NCBI GenBank assembly: GCA_964614605.1
Contig: CAZTLU010000042.1
Location: 1 to 12,931 of the forward strand
From: Fimenecus sp964614605
GTDB lineage: Bacteria; Bacillota; Clostridia; Oscillospirales; Acutalibacteraceae
Length of the DNA stretch: 12,931 nucleotides
Direction: 5' to 3'
Every line of letters starts with the position of its first letter. Positions within the stretch are counted from its first letter, which is position 1. This document shows, in pieces, positions 1 through 5,266 of the stretch. Both the position numbers and the translations under genes were made by a program. The notes beneath the pieces were generated by a model. It was not told the origin of the DNA. It saw nothing but the letters and a program-made list of their open reading frames with translations, and did not search any database.

Positions 1-3
1 GGA

Positions 4-123
4 TTTGCCGTAAGGCAAAGACGGATGAGGTGGGAAACTGATTCATCATAGATATATAACGGTTGCTCTCGCAACCTACACCTCATCAGTCACTTCGTGA
101 CAGCTTCCCCTCAAGGGGAAGCC
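4..123. repeat. Composite intergenic hairpin repeat
   Basis: Four hairpins lie in a row: TTTGCC/GGCAAA (4-19), GGTTGC/GCAACC (61-76), GTCAC/GTGAC (89-101) and CTTCCCC/GGGGAAG with a TCAA loop (104-121). In addition GATGAGGTG (24-32) is inverted as CACCTCATC (79-87). There is no coding potential. I recognise the style, not a named family, as the dispersed intergenic repeats common in gut Clostridia. Another repeat of similar style lies at 12429-12509. From 124 to 230 I see only AT-rich spacer. Confidence 0.6.
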
Positions 124-206
124 CATTCCTATTCACTCCTATAAATTCCAATTTGTCGAACAAAAAATTGTAAAATCAACTTAAAAAACGATGAAATTTA
201 TTAAAA

Positions 207-260
207 ATCAAACATATTGTATAAAAATATATTGACAAACACAATATATTGTGTTAGCAT
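207..260 (+). promoter_or_regulatory. Sigma-A promoter with an NrdR-box-like palindrome in its spacer
   Basis: TTGACA (232-237) is followed after 17 bases by TAGCAT (255-260). The spacer is filled by the perfect 18-base palindrome AACACAATATATTGTGTT (238-255). Its 16-base core is an exact match to the NrdR consensus as I remember it (ACACWATATATWGTGT). NrdR boxes usually occur in pairs about three helical turns apart, and a degenerate copy (11 of 16 bases) lies 32 bases upstream at 207-222. No ribonucleotide reductase gene is in the window. The first gene downstream is the small membrane protein at 450. Binding by NrdR is inferred; the palindrome and promoter are seen. Confidence 0.65.
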
Positions 261-336
261 AAACTTACAAAAGGAAACAACAGTAAAAAACATTAAATTT
301 GTGTCCATAAAAACGGACTAAAAATATAAAAAATTG

Positions 337-400
337 CGAACATTTGTATTGACTTTTGCAAAAAAATGTCTATAATATGACTTGTAAAGAACATTTGTTC
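337..400 (+). promoter_or_regulatory. Second promoter with LexA-type SOS boxes
   Basis: TTGACT (349-354), a 16-base spacer and TATAAT (371-376) form a strong sigma-A promoter. GAACATTTGTTC (389-400) is a GAAC-N4-GTTC palindrome of the Firmicute LexA/DinR type, just past the expected transcription start. A second copy, CGAACATTTGTAT (337-349), has one perfect half-site and abuts the -35. Two LexA sites bracketing a promoter is a usual arrangement for a repressed SOS gene. The match is to the known consensus; repression by LexA is inferred. Confidence 0.7.
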
Positions 401-449
401 AAGTTTGTTCGGTAACGATAAAAATAAAACTCATTCGGAGGTAGATTTT

Positions 450-692
450 ATGTCAGCAACATTTGCAATCACAACTTTAATAGAACTCGCAGTTTCCATT
501 CTTCTTATATACGGCTTTATGCACGAAGAAAAGGTTATCGCCTTTGAACAGGCAATCAAGAGAATTGTAGTGGGCAATATCCGCCGTGCAATCCGTATCA
601 GAAATCACAAAAAGGCAGTAGCCCGCGGCGAGCATTTGAGAGTTTATTCTTCACAGAACCGCGCACCACGAACAAACTCAACAGTAGCATAA
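450..692 (+). CDS. Small single-pass membrane protein, probably SOS-induced (function unknown)
   Basis: I do not recognise this 80-residue protein. Residues 4-23 form one hydrophobic helix (FAITTLIELAVSILLIYGFM). The rest is soluble and strongly basic (RIVVGNIRRAIRIRNHKK), so by the positive-inside rule the C-terminus should be cytoplasmic. There is no LysM domain, unlike the SOS division inhibitor YneA of Bacillus, and no cysteine. The start chosen is ATG 450, seven bases after GGAGGT (437-442). The frame is open from a TTG at 405, but that codon has no ribosome site and would run through the regulatory region. The gene stands alone behind the NrdR-like and LexA-like promoters and ends before a good terminator, so it is probably monocistronic. 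A damage-induced membrane effector (division block or TisB-like) is a guess from regulation and shape only. Confidence 0.75.
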   Translation: MSATFAITTLIELAVSILLIYGFMHEEKVIAFEQAIKRIVVGNIRRAIRIRNHKKAVARGEHLRVYSSQNRAPRTNSTVA

Positions 693-740
693 TCAATTTG
701 ATTTTGTCATTTGTTTTTATATCTTTCTCTTTCACATCTA

Positions 741-785
741 AAGAAGAAGCACCCAAGCTCGTTTTGAACTCGGGTGCTTTTTCTT
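741..785. terminator. Bidirectional Rho-independent terminator
   Basis: AGCACCC (748-754) pairs with GGGTGCT (772-778), with the stem extended on both sides (A-rich left flank, T-rich right flank). A T run follows at 778-782 and a matching A-rich stretch lies at 741-748. It sits between the convergent genes ending at 692 (plus) and 826 (minus) and can serve both. Confidence 0.8.
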
Positions 786-787
786 AT

Positions 788-814
788 AGTAGGGCGGGGG
801 CTTGCTCCCGCCGT
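788..814. repeat. GC-rich hairpin repeat, family A, copy 1
   Basis: AGTAGGGCGGGGGCTTGCTC followed by CCGCCGT forms a strong hairpin (GGCGGG with CCCGCC). A close variant lies in inverted orientation at 1582-1610. It begins 12 bases beyond the stop codon of the minus-strand HTH gene at 826. Its function is unknown. Confidence 0.6.
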
Positions 815-825
815 TTTACTGAATG

Positions 826-1068
826 TTATTCATAAATAAAATGACCAATTAAATCTTTTATGGGAATACCGAAAAAATTTTCAGCCTTTAATAATATTTC
901 AACAGTTACCTCGTCGGGCATTTTCTTTTTTTCAATTTCATTAAGTGTGCTGATATTTATGCCTAGAATTTCAGCCATTTTATTTTTGGGGATTTTATAG
1001 TGCTTTCTTAACCATATTATATTGCGGACAAAGATTTCCCAAGCTTCTTGATATAAATTAATTTGCAT
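826..1068 (-). CDS. Small XRE-like helix-turn-helix protein (WLRKH family)
   Basis: An 80-residue protein that is almost entirely one helix-turn-helix domain. Residues 13-62 carry NIIWLRKHYKIPKNKMAEIL, then the recognition helix region ISTLNEIEKKKMP. The KMAEILGI...LNEIE pattern is that of lambda-Cro/XRE domains, with no separate effector domain. As I recall, short proteins of this kind occur in many copies in Ruminococcaceae-type genomes. Start: ATG at 1068, seven bases after AAGGAG (1076-1081 read on the minus strand). A consensus promoter precedes it (1107-1135). It is divergent from the XRE gene at 1188 and shares with it a 12-base inverted repeat. The paralogue at 12181-12438 matches it ungapped over about 62 residues, about one third identical. 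Its DNA target is unknown. Confidence 0.8.
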   Translation of the reverse strand: MQINLYQEAWEIFVRNIIWLRKHYKIPKNKMAEILGINISTLNEIEKKKMPDEVTVEILLKAENFFGIPIKDLIGHFIYE

Positions 1069-1106
1069 CGTATCACTCCTTACAATTTTTAGGTGTATTT
1101 TTAAAT

Positions 1107-1135
1107 ATATTACATCTAAAAGTAGTAATTGTCAA
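1107..1135 (-). promoter_or_regulatory. Promoter of the HTH gene at 826-1068
   Basis: On the minus strand TTGACA (1130-1135) and TAATAT (1107-1112) are separated by exactly 17 bases, close to the sigma-A consensus. The left arm of the inverted repeat 1112-1151 lies in the spacer next to the -10. Confidence 0.75.
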
Positions 1136-1151
1136 TACAACTTTTTGATGT
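1112..1151. promoter_or_regulatory. Candidate operator between divergent HTH genes
   Basis: ACATCTAAAAGT (1112-1123) is repeated in inverted orientation as ACTTTTTGATGT (1140-1151) with one mismatch and a 16-base spacer. The arms are 28 bases apart centre to centre. The left arm overlaps the promoter of the minus gene and the right arm faces the plus gene, where a TACAAT -10-like hexamer lies at 1156-1161. This fits binding by one or both encoded HTH proteins. That is inferred from position only. Confidence 0.5.
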
Positions 1152-1187
1152 GAGTTACAATATGGCATATAAAAGGAGTCGTTATTT

Positions 1188-1397
1188 ATGAACAGAATAA
1201 GAGATTTGCGTGAAGACCGTGATTTAAGTCAAGCTGAATTAGCAAAAGTAATCAAAACCACTCAACAGCAATACAGTAAAATTGAAACAGGAAAATCAGA
1301 TATCAGCGGCGAAAAGTTGAAATTATTGGCAGAGTTTTATAATATTTCTGTTGATTATATTCTTGGATTGATTGATGAACCAAAACCTTTGAGATGA
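1188..1397 (+). CDS. XRE-family transcriptional regulator
   Basis: A 69-residue, single-domain HTH_3 protein. Residues 3-60 show the classic five-helix XRE pattern: IRDLREDRDLSQAELAKVI (helices 1-2), TTQQQYSKIETGKSDISGEK (recognition helix and turn), then LLAEFYNISVDYILGL. Ending at DEPKPLR, it has no ligand or protease domain, as in phage Cro-type or autoregulatory proteins. Start ATG 1188 follows AAAGGAG (1172-1178). It is divergent from the other HTH gene at 826-1068, and the shared inverted repeat suggests cross- or self-regulation. The stop codon overlaps the first base pairs of a strong terminator. No phage or conjugation genes are nearby, so the gene pair may be a remnant or a free-standing switch. 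Confidence 0.85.
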   Translation: MNRIRDLREDRDLSQAELAKVIKTTQQQYSKIETGKSDISGEKLKLLAEFYNISVDYILGLIDEPKPLR

Positions 1398-1437
1398 AAA
1401 TAACCGAACAACATTCCCACGTTGTTCGGTTATTTTC
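1396..1437 (+). terminator. Rho-independent terminator, perfect 17-bp stem
   Basis: GAAAATAACCGAACAAC (1396-1412) and GTTGTTCGGTTATTTTC (1421-1437) pair perfectly around an 8-base loop. The A/T-rich ends supply the U tract. The stem starts inside the TGA stop codon of the XRE gene. Confidence 0.8.
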
Positions 1438-1468
1438 ATAAATATATTCAATTTAAGAGTAGTGACAT

Positions 1469-1543
1469 TGTAGGGGCGGGTCTCCGTGCCCGCCCGTAGC
1501 CAACATCTTCACTTGCGGGCGGGCACGGAGACCCGCTCCTACA
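1469..1543. repeat. Inverted pair of GC-rich hairpin repeats, family B
   Basis: A 28-base unit (1469-1496), whose core is GGGCGGG-TCTCCGTG-CCCGCCC, recurs in inverted orientation at 1516-1543 with one mismatch and a 19-base spacer. Each unit is itself a hairpin, so the pair can also form one long cruciform or stem. A variant is at 12480-12507. No open reading frame is present. Confidence 0.7.
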
Positions 1544-1581
1544 TGATTATTGCTTCGAACAGAATAATATATTAAACAACA

Positions 1582-1610
1582 ACGGCGGGAGCTGAGCCAC
1601 CCGCCCTACT
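1582..1610. repeat. GC-rich hairpin repeat, family A, copy 2 (inverted)
   Basis: This is the reverse complement of a close variant of 788-814: both read AGTAGGGCGGG, then a GGCT stretch, then GCTCCCGCCGT. The two copies bracket the divergent HTH pair in opposite orientation. Confidence 0.55.
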
Positions 1611-1617
1611 ATTTTTA

Positions 1618-1767
1618 TCGATATGTTTTCGTGATACTCAAACTCGATATGATATAAATCCTCGTTCACGAAGTGAACATATCGAGTGTGTAACACATAT
1701 CGAACGCGTCAGCATATATCGAAAATCCGTTAGGATTTATATCGATGCAGAATTGAAAATTCTGCAT
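1618..1767. repeat. Array of mini-hairpins separated by ATATCGA
   Basis: Short perfect hairpins alternate with an ATATCGA-type spacer: GTTCAC/GTGAAC (1664-1678), TGTGT/ACACA (1687-1697), AAATCC/GGATTT (1723-1738) and ATGCAGAATT/AATTCTGCAT (1745-1767). ATATCGA or its complement recurs near 1618, 1645, 1679, 1699, 1717 and 1740. The last hairpin touches the stop codon of the minus-strand radical SAM gene and could act as its 3' end. This array and the family A/B repeats fill 1438-1766; I see no gene there. Confidence 0.6.
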
Positions 1768-2375
1768 TAATCCGCCGTATATTCTCTCACTCTCAACGGA
1801 ATTCCAATTTCCTCGCAAAGCTTTTTGCAAGCTTCAATATCTTCTTCGCTGATTACATCAACAACTGTAAGCTTTGTGGGAATACCGTATTCCTTGCACT
1901 CTTTGGCAAACTTTAACATAGCATCAAATGCTTTTTCGCCGTAAACAGGCTGGGTAATTTCATTATATTTCTCTGCGGTGGGGGCATTAAGGCTGATTGA
2001 AACACTGTCAATCAATTCGCAAATCTCTTTTGCAGTTTCACGCTTATTGATAAGGTCAGAAAGTCCGTTTGTGTTAAGGCGGATTTTTATGCCCTTTTCT
2101 TTTAAGTATTTAGCGGTTTCAAGAAGTCCGTTAAGATTACAGGTGGGCTCGCCGTAGCCACAGAACACTACGCTTTTCTCGTAATTTGTGAAATCGAATT
2201 CGTCAATCGCCTTTTTGATTTCTTCATTGGTGGGGTTGTGACCCTCAAACCAGAGTGTTGTTGCCTCGCCAACGGAATCACCGTTGTTACGAATACAGAA
2301 TTTGCATCTGCAGGGGCAAGCGTTTGTAATATTGAGATATACCTGATTTTCAAAGGTGTAAACTATATCAGCCAT
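1767..2375 (-). CDS. TatD-associated radical SAM protein
   Basis: A 202-residue radical SAM protein. The [4Fe-4S] ligands are C20, C24 and C27 in NACPCRCKFCIR. The GGE-like SAM motif is FCGYGEPT (71-78). RLNTNG (99-104) and SVSISLNAP (124-132) mark later barrel strands. Length and motifs match the family usually called TatD-associated or TatD-linked radical SAM, whose substrate is not known to me. No tatD gene is visible here. It is the third gene of the B6 operon: its ATG overlaps the end of the transporter gene by 8 bases (AATGGCTGA), and its ribosome site AAAGGAG lies inside that gene, which indicates translational coupling. It has no SPASM or other C-terminal cluster domain. Family call is firm; its role in a B6 operon is unexplained. 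Confidence 0.85.
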   Translation of the reverse strand: MADIVYTFENQVYLNITNACPCRCKFCIRNNGDSVGEATTLWFEGHNPTNEEIKKAIDEFDFTNYEKSVVFCGYGEPTCNLNGLLETAKYLKEKGIKIRLNTNGLSDLINKRETAKEICELIDSVSISLNAPTAEKYNEITQPVYGEKAFDAMLKFAKECKEYGIPTKLTVVDVISEEDIEACKKLCEEIGIPLRVREYTAD

Positions 2376-2889
2376 TATTTATTCTCCTTTTAAAGTTCAT
2401 TTTGTCGAGGGCTGCTGCCATTATATAGAAGACAATCGCACTGCTGACCGCCTGAATAATATTACCAAAAATTGAAAGTGTCGCCGATGCGACAGAGTAC
2501 AAAATACACTCTGCAACAAAATAACCTGCTATTGAAATTATACCTGACACTATGGGCATAAAAGCGGTTTGCTTATTCAGAATTTTGTTTGGATTTTTCT
2601 TTGCAACAAGGGCAAAGGGCAAGGTAACTAAAGTCTTGATTATTGCCGTGGGAATACTCCATACCGCAAAGCCTGCGAGCACATCGGCGAGTGCACCGCC
2701 CAATGCGGCGGCAATAAGACAATAGGGGAAAGGTAACACGCAAGCGCAGAGATAAATGATACTGTCGCCCAAGTGAATATAACCCTCGCCAAGCCCTGTT
2801 GAAAATTTAATCAATGCGGTAAAAAGCATAATAATTGCCGCAAAAACTGCCGTATAAGCAATGTTTAAAATTGATTTTTTATTTCGCAT
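2368..2889 (-). CDS. ECF transporter S component, predicted vitamin B6 uptake
   Basis: A 173-residue, very hydrophobic protein with about six membrane segments, the size and pattern of ECF (energy-coupling factor) substrate-binding S components. The N-terminus is IAYTAVFAAIIMLFTALIKF, followed by GEGYIHLGDSIIYLCACVLP. The glycine-rich loop with HLGD and the later ALGGALADVLAGF are characteristic. It would bind a vitamin in the membrane and use a shared EcfA/EcfA'/EcfT module encoded elsewhere, as no ATPase is in the window. Its start overlaps the kinase gene by 11 bases, with GGAG about ten bases upstream. The kinase partner and the divergent PLP-type regulator point to pyridoxine, pyridoxal or pyridoxamine as substrate. 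This resembles predicted PdxU-type S components. The substrate is inferred from context, not from binding residues. Confidence 0.85.
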   Translation of the reverse strand: MRNKKSILNIAYTAVFAAIIMLFTALIKFSTGLGEGYIHLGDSIIYLCACVLPFPYCLIAAALGGALADVLAGFAVWSIPTAIIKTLVTLPFALVAKKNPNKILNKQTAFMPIVSGIISIAGYFVAECILYSVASATLSIFGNIIQAVSSAIVFYIMAAALDKMNFKRRINNG

Positions 2890-3703
2890 TTATAAGCATC
2901 TCCAAATGCTCTTGAAAGTTTACTCCGTCAGGCTCATAGCCGAGCTTGGTCGGGGTGCTTTTTATTGATTTAAAAATAAATTCTGTAGCAAGAGTAACCG
3001 CGTCAACAACTGATTTTCCGTTTGTCACAGCACCGCAGACAATACTTGAAAAAAGGTCGCCCGTACCCGAATAGCTACCATTCAAAAGCTTTGATTTTAC
3101 AACGCTGACACCGTCCTTTTCGACTATAAGGTTGTAAATATATTCCTCTTTTTTTATTCCTGTTACAACAACTGTTTCGGTTGTTTCAGACAAGAGGGCA
3201 GAGGCTAAATTGCCGATTTCTCCCAAGTCTTTTTCACGGTTGAGTTGTGCATAATCCGTACCGCAAAGAATACACAATTCTGTTAAATTCGGGGTGATTA
3301 TGTTCGCCTTTTCAGTGAGCTTTTTCACCTTTTCGCAAAGTTCATTATTGTATGTGTCATAAAGCACACCGTCATCTGCCATTACAGGGTCAACAAATAC
3401 AAGTGAATTTTCACCGAAATTCTCAATAAAATCAAGAATAATATCAACCTGCTTTTCGCTTGCCAGATACCCCGTAAGAATTCCGTCGAATTTTACCCCC
3501 ATTTTCTTCCATTCTTCAATGTATGAGGGCATATTTTCGGTGTAATCCGTACAGAAAAATGAGGGGTAGCCCGTCTGATTTGAAAGTATTGCGGTAGGCA
3601 GTGGGCAGGCTTCAATACCCAATGCGGAGATTACGGGAAGAGCCGCCGCAAGACTGCATTTGCCAAAGCCCGAAAGGTCATTTATAACAGCAATTTTTTT
3701 CAA
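2879..3703 (-). CDS. pdxK: Pyridoxamine/pyridoxal kinase
   Basis: A ribokinase-superfamily kinase that phosphorylates pyridoxal, pyridoxamine or pyridoxine at the 5' position with ATP. From the start chosen it has 274 residues, the usual length. Motifs in order: INDLSGFGKCSLAAALPV at the N-terminus, PTAILSNQTGY for B6 binding, VDPVMADDG (about 104-112), TPNLTE (137-142), and the anion-hole/catalytic-base motif GSYSGTGD (209-216) with its terminal Asp. I chose TTG at 3703 because GGGGTGA lies five bases before it and the product begins MKKIAVIND as in relatives. A GTG at 3712 is in frame but sits within the ribosome site. It is first in an operon with the ECF S component (11-base overlap) and the radical SAM gene. 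Trapping imported B6 by phosphorylation is the obvious role. Confidence 0.9.
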   Translation of the reverse strand: MKKIAVINDLSGFGKCSLAAALPVISALGIEACPLPTAILSNQTGYPSFFCTDYTENMPSYIEEWKKMGVKFDGILTGYLASEKQVDIILDFIENFGENSLVFVDPVMADDGVLYDTYNNELCEKVKKLTEKANIITPNLTELCILCGTDYAQLNREKDLGEIGNLASALLSETTETVVVTGIKKEEYIYNLIVEKDGVSVVKSKLLNGSYSGTGDLFSSIVCGAVTNGKSVVDAVTLATEFIFKSIKSTPTKLGYEPDGVNFQEHLEMLINAK

Positions 3704-3715
3704 AAAACTCACCCC

Positions 3716-3749
3716 TTGAATTTATCATTTTATGGGTATATAATATACC
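3716..3749 (+). promoter_or_regulatory. pdxR promoter with palindromic candidate operator
   Basis: TTGAAT (3716-3721), 17 bases, then TATAAT (3739-3744) form the promoter of the regulator gene. GGTATAT-A-ATATACC (3735-3749) is a perfect 7+7 palindrome that covers the -10. The divergent kinase operon starts only about 30 bases away, so a protein bound here could affect both directions. MocR-type sites are often direct repeats, so the identity of the binder is uncertain. Confidence 0.6.
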
Positions 3750-3806
3750 AAAAGTGTCTTTAATAAAATATACAAATTTGAGAATTTTTAAGGGGTCAGT
3801 TTTGCC

Positions 3807-5111
3807 GTGGAAAATCGAAAATTATACATGCAGATTTATGATTATTATAAGGACTTAATTGAAAGCGGAAAATTGCCGGAGGGCGAAAAATTGCCCTCAA
3901 TCCGCCGTTGTGCAGAAGAAAGGGGAGTCAGCAAAACCACCGCAGAGTCAGCTTTTCTGTGCCTTTGCGACGACGGCTACATTCTGCCGAAAAGTCAAAG
4001 CGGATATTATGTGTCAAAGCGCGGTAATATACGCACAAAAGAAGAAATAAAATCAAACGCTCAAAGCGAAAAAAACGAAATCATTTATGATTTTTCATCG
4101 GCAGGTGTTGACGAAGAGGTTTTTGATATGAACATCTGGCGCCGATATGTCAAAAGTGCCCTGCGTCAAACTGAAAGACTTCTTTTTTACGGCGAACCAC
4201 AGGGCGAGCCCGATTTGCGCCGTGAGATTGCCGCCTATGCCCGCGAAACCCGAAACTGCGTCTGCAACGAAGAAAATATTGTAATCGGTGCAGGGGTGCA
4301 GACACTTCTCAATATTCTGTGTCCCTTGTTGAAATCGAAAAAGAATGTGTGCTTTGACGATTTGTCATACAAACAGGGCATTGCCGTTTTTCGCGACTAC
4401 GGATTCCGCGTTTCTGATGACAAGGTAAAAAGCAATATTCTCTATGTTTCACCCTCATATTCAACCCGTTGGGGTGACACAATGAGTGTTAATGAACGCT
4501 TTGAATTGGTGGATTTCGCCCGCCAAAACGGCAAGCTGATTATTGAAGACGACTACGGCAGTGAGTTTCGTTATTTCAACCGACCAACGCCTTCACTCCA
4601 AGGTCTTGACGGCGGTGAAAATGTGGTGTATTTAGGCACTTTTTCAAAGCTTTTGCTACCCTCAATCCGCATAAGCTTTATGATTTTGCCCACCCGACTT
4701 TTAAAGGAATATAAACGCAAAAGCCACCTTTATAATCAAACCGTTTCAAAGGCTGACCAGATAGCTCTCTGCAGTTATATCCGTGACGGACATCTTTATT
4801 CTCAAATCAGAAAATCCAGAAAGCTCTATGCACAGAAATCCAAAATTCTCACCGATTTAATAACCGAAAAATTCGGCGAAAAGATTGAAATATTGAAAAC
4901 CAATTCGCCTCTTTATGTGCGTTGCCGGTTCAAGCTTGGATTTTCAACAGATGAAATCATCAGAAAAGCTTATGAAAGCGGAATTATGCTCATTCCTGCC
5001 GAAGAAAATGATAGCTGCGGCGTGATTGCTTTTTCGGTGTCAAGTATAAGTCTTTCAAGGCTTCCGATTGCCGTAAATTCCCTTTATGCATCACTTTGCG
5101 GTGGTGAATAA
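3807..5111 (+). CDS. pdxR: MocR-family PLP-dependent regulator, PdxR type
   Basis: A 434-residue fusion of a GntR-type winged HTH (1-70; LPSIRRCAEERGVSKTTAESAF) and a class I aminotransferase fold. The effector domain keeps the PLP site: IEDDYGSEFRY, and the Schiff-base lysine K281 in LGTFSKLLLP, preceded by N-terminal GEPQGEPDLRREIA and GAGVQTLLNIL. In this family PLP binding switches regulation of B6 synthesis (pdxST) or uptake. Start is GTG 3807 with AGGGGTC eight bases upstream. It is divergently transcribed from pdxK and the ECF gene, with about 100 bases between starts, which strongly suggests it controls them and itself. No pdxS or pdxT is present, so this copy appears tied to salvage. 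Other MocR targets cannot be excluded. Confidence 0.88.
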   Translation: MENRKLYMQIYDYYKDLIESGKLPEGEKLPSIRRCAEERGVSKTTAESAFLCLCDDGYILPKSQSGYYVSKRGNIRTKEEIKSNAQSEKNEIIYDFSSAGVDEEVFDMNIWRRYVKSALRQTERLLFYGEPQGEPDLRREIAAYARETRNCVCNEENIVIGAGVQTLLNILCPLLKSKKNVCFDDLSYKQGIAVFRDYGFRVSDDKVKSNILYVSPSYSTRWGDTMSVNERFELVDFARQNGKLIIEDDYGSEFRYFNRPTPSLQGLDGGENVVYLGTFSKLLLPSIRISFMILPTRLLKEYKRKSHLYNQTVSKADQIALCSYIRDGHLYSQIRKSRKLYAQKSKILTDLITEKFGEKIEILKTNSPLYVRCRFKLGFSTDEIIRKAYESGIMLIPAEENDSCGVIAFSVSSISLSRLPIAVNSLYASLCGGE

Positions 5112-5115
5112 GTAC

Positions 5116-5147
5116 AAAAAAAGCTCTCTTGTGAGGGCTTTTATTTG
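5116..5147 (+). terminator. Terminator after pdxR
   Basis: AAAAGCTCTC (5119-5128) pairs with GAGGGCTTTT (5133-5142), with one G-U pair and a TTGT loop, followed by ATTT. It starts just after the pdxR stop codon and separates it from the hydrogenase operon. Confidence 0.75.
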
Positions 5148-5184
5148 TAATACTAATAAATAGTAAAAAAAAGTAAAATTTTAA

Positions 5185-5221
5185 TAGACATTTTGACTTT
5201 GGTCTGTTATAATTTTAACAT
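5185..5221 (+). promoter_or_regulatory. Hydrogenase operon promoter with Rex-like operator
   Basis: TAGACA (5185-5190) and TATAAT (5208-5213) are 17 bases apart, and TG at 5205-5206 makes an extended -10. The -10 lies inside TGTTATAATTTTAACA (5205-5220), a TGTTA-N6-TAACA palindrome. It fits the Rex consensus TTGTTAA-N4-TTAACAA at 11 of 14 fixed bases. Rex is the Gram-positive NADH/NAD+ sensor that represses fermentation and hydrogenase genes until NADH rises. The site and promoter are seen; Rex binding is inferred and the rex gene is not in the window. Confidence 0.65.
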
Positions 5222-5266
5222 ATACTGTTCTGTCGAAAAATGGTATATTAACTCAATACATTTTGG

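Noticed and set aside
405..449. N-terminal extension of the small membrane protein from a TTG at 405
   Set aside because: It has no ribosome site and lies directly against the LexA-type operator, while ATG 450 has GGAGGT at the right distance.
788..1610. Prophage or integrative element remnant
   Set aside because: There is no integrase, transposase, structural or conjugation gene, no direct repeat or tRNA attachment site; only two small HTH genes.
1618..1767. CRISPR array
   Set aside because: The recurring ATATCGA is far too short for a CRISPR repeat, the intervals are palindromic, and no cas gene is present.
5193..5213. TTGACT as -35 of the hydrogenase promoter
   Set aside because: Only nine bases separate it from TATAAT; TAGACA at 5185 has the correct 17-base spacing.
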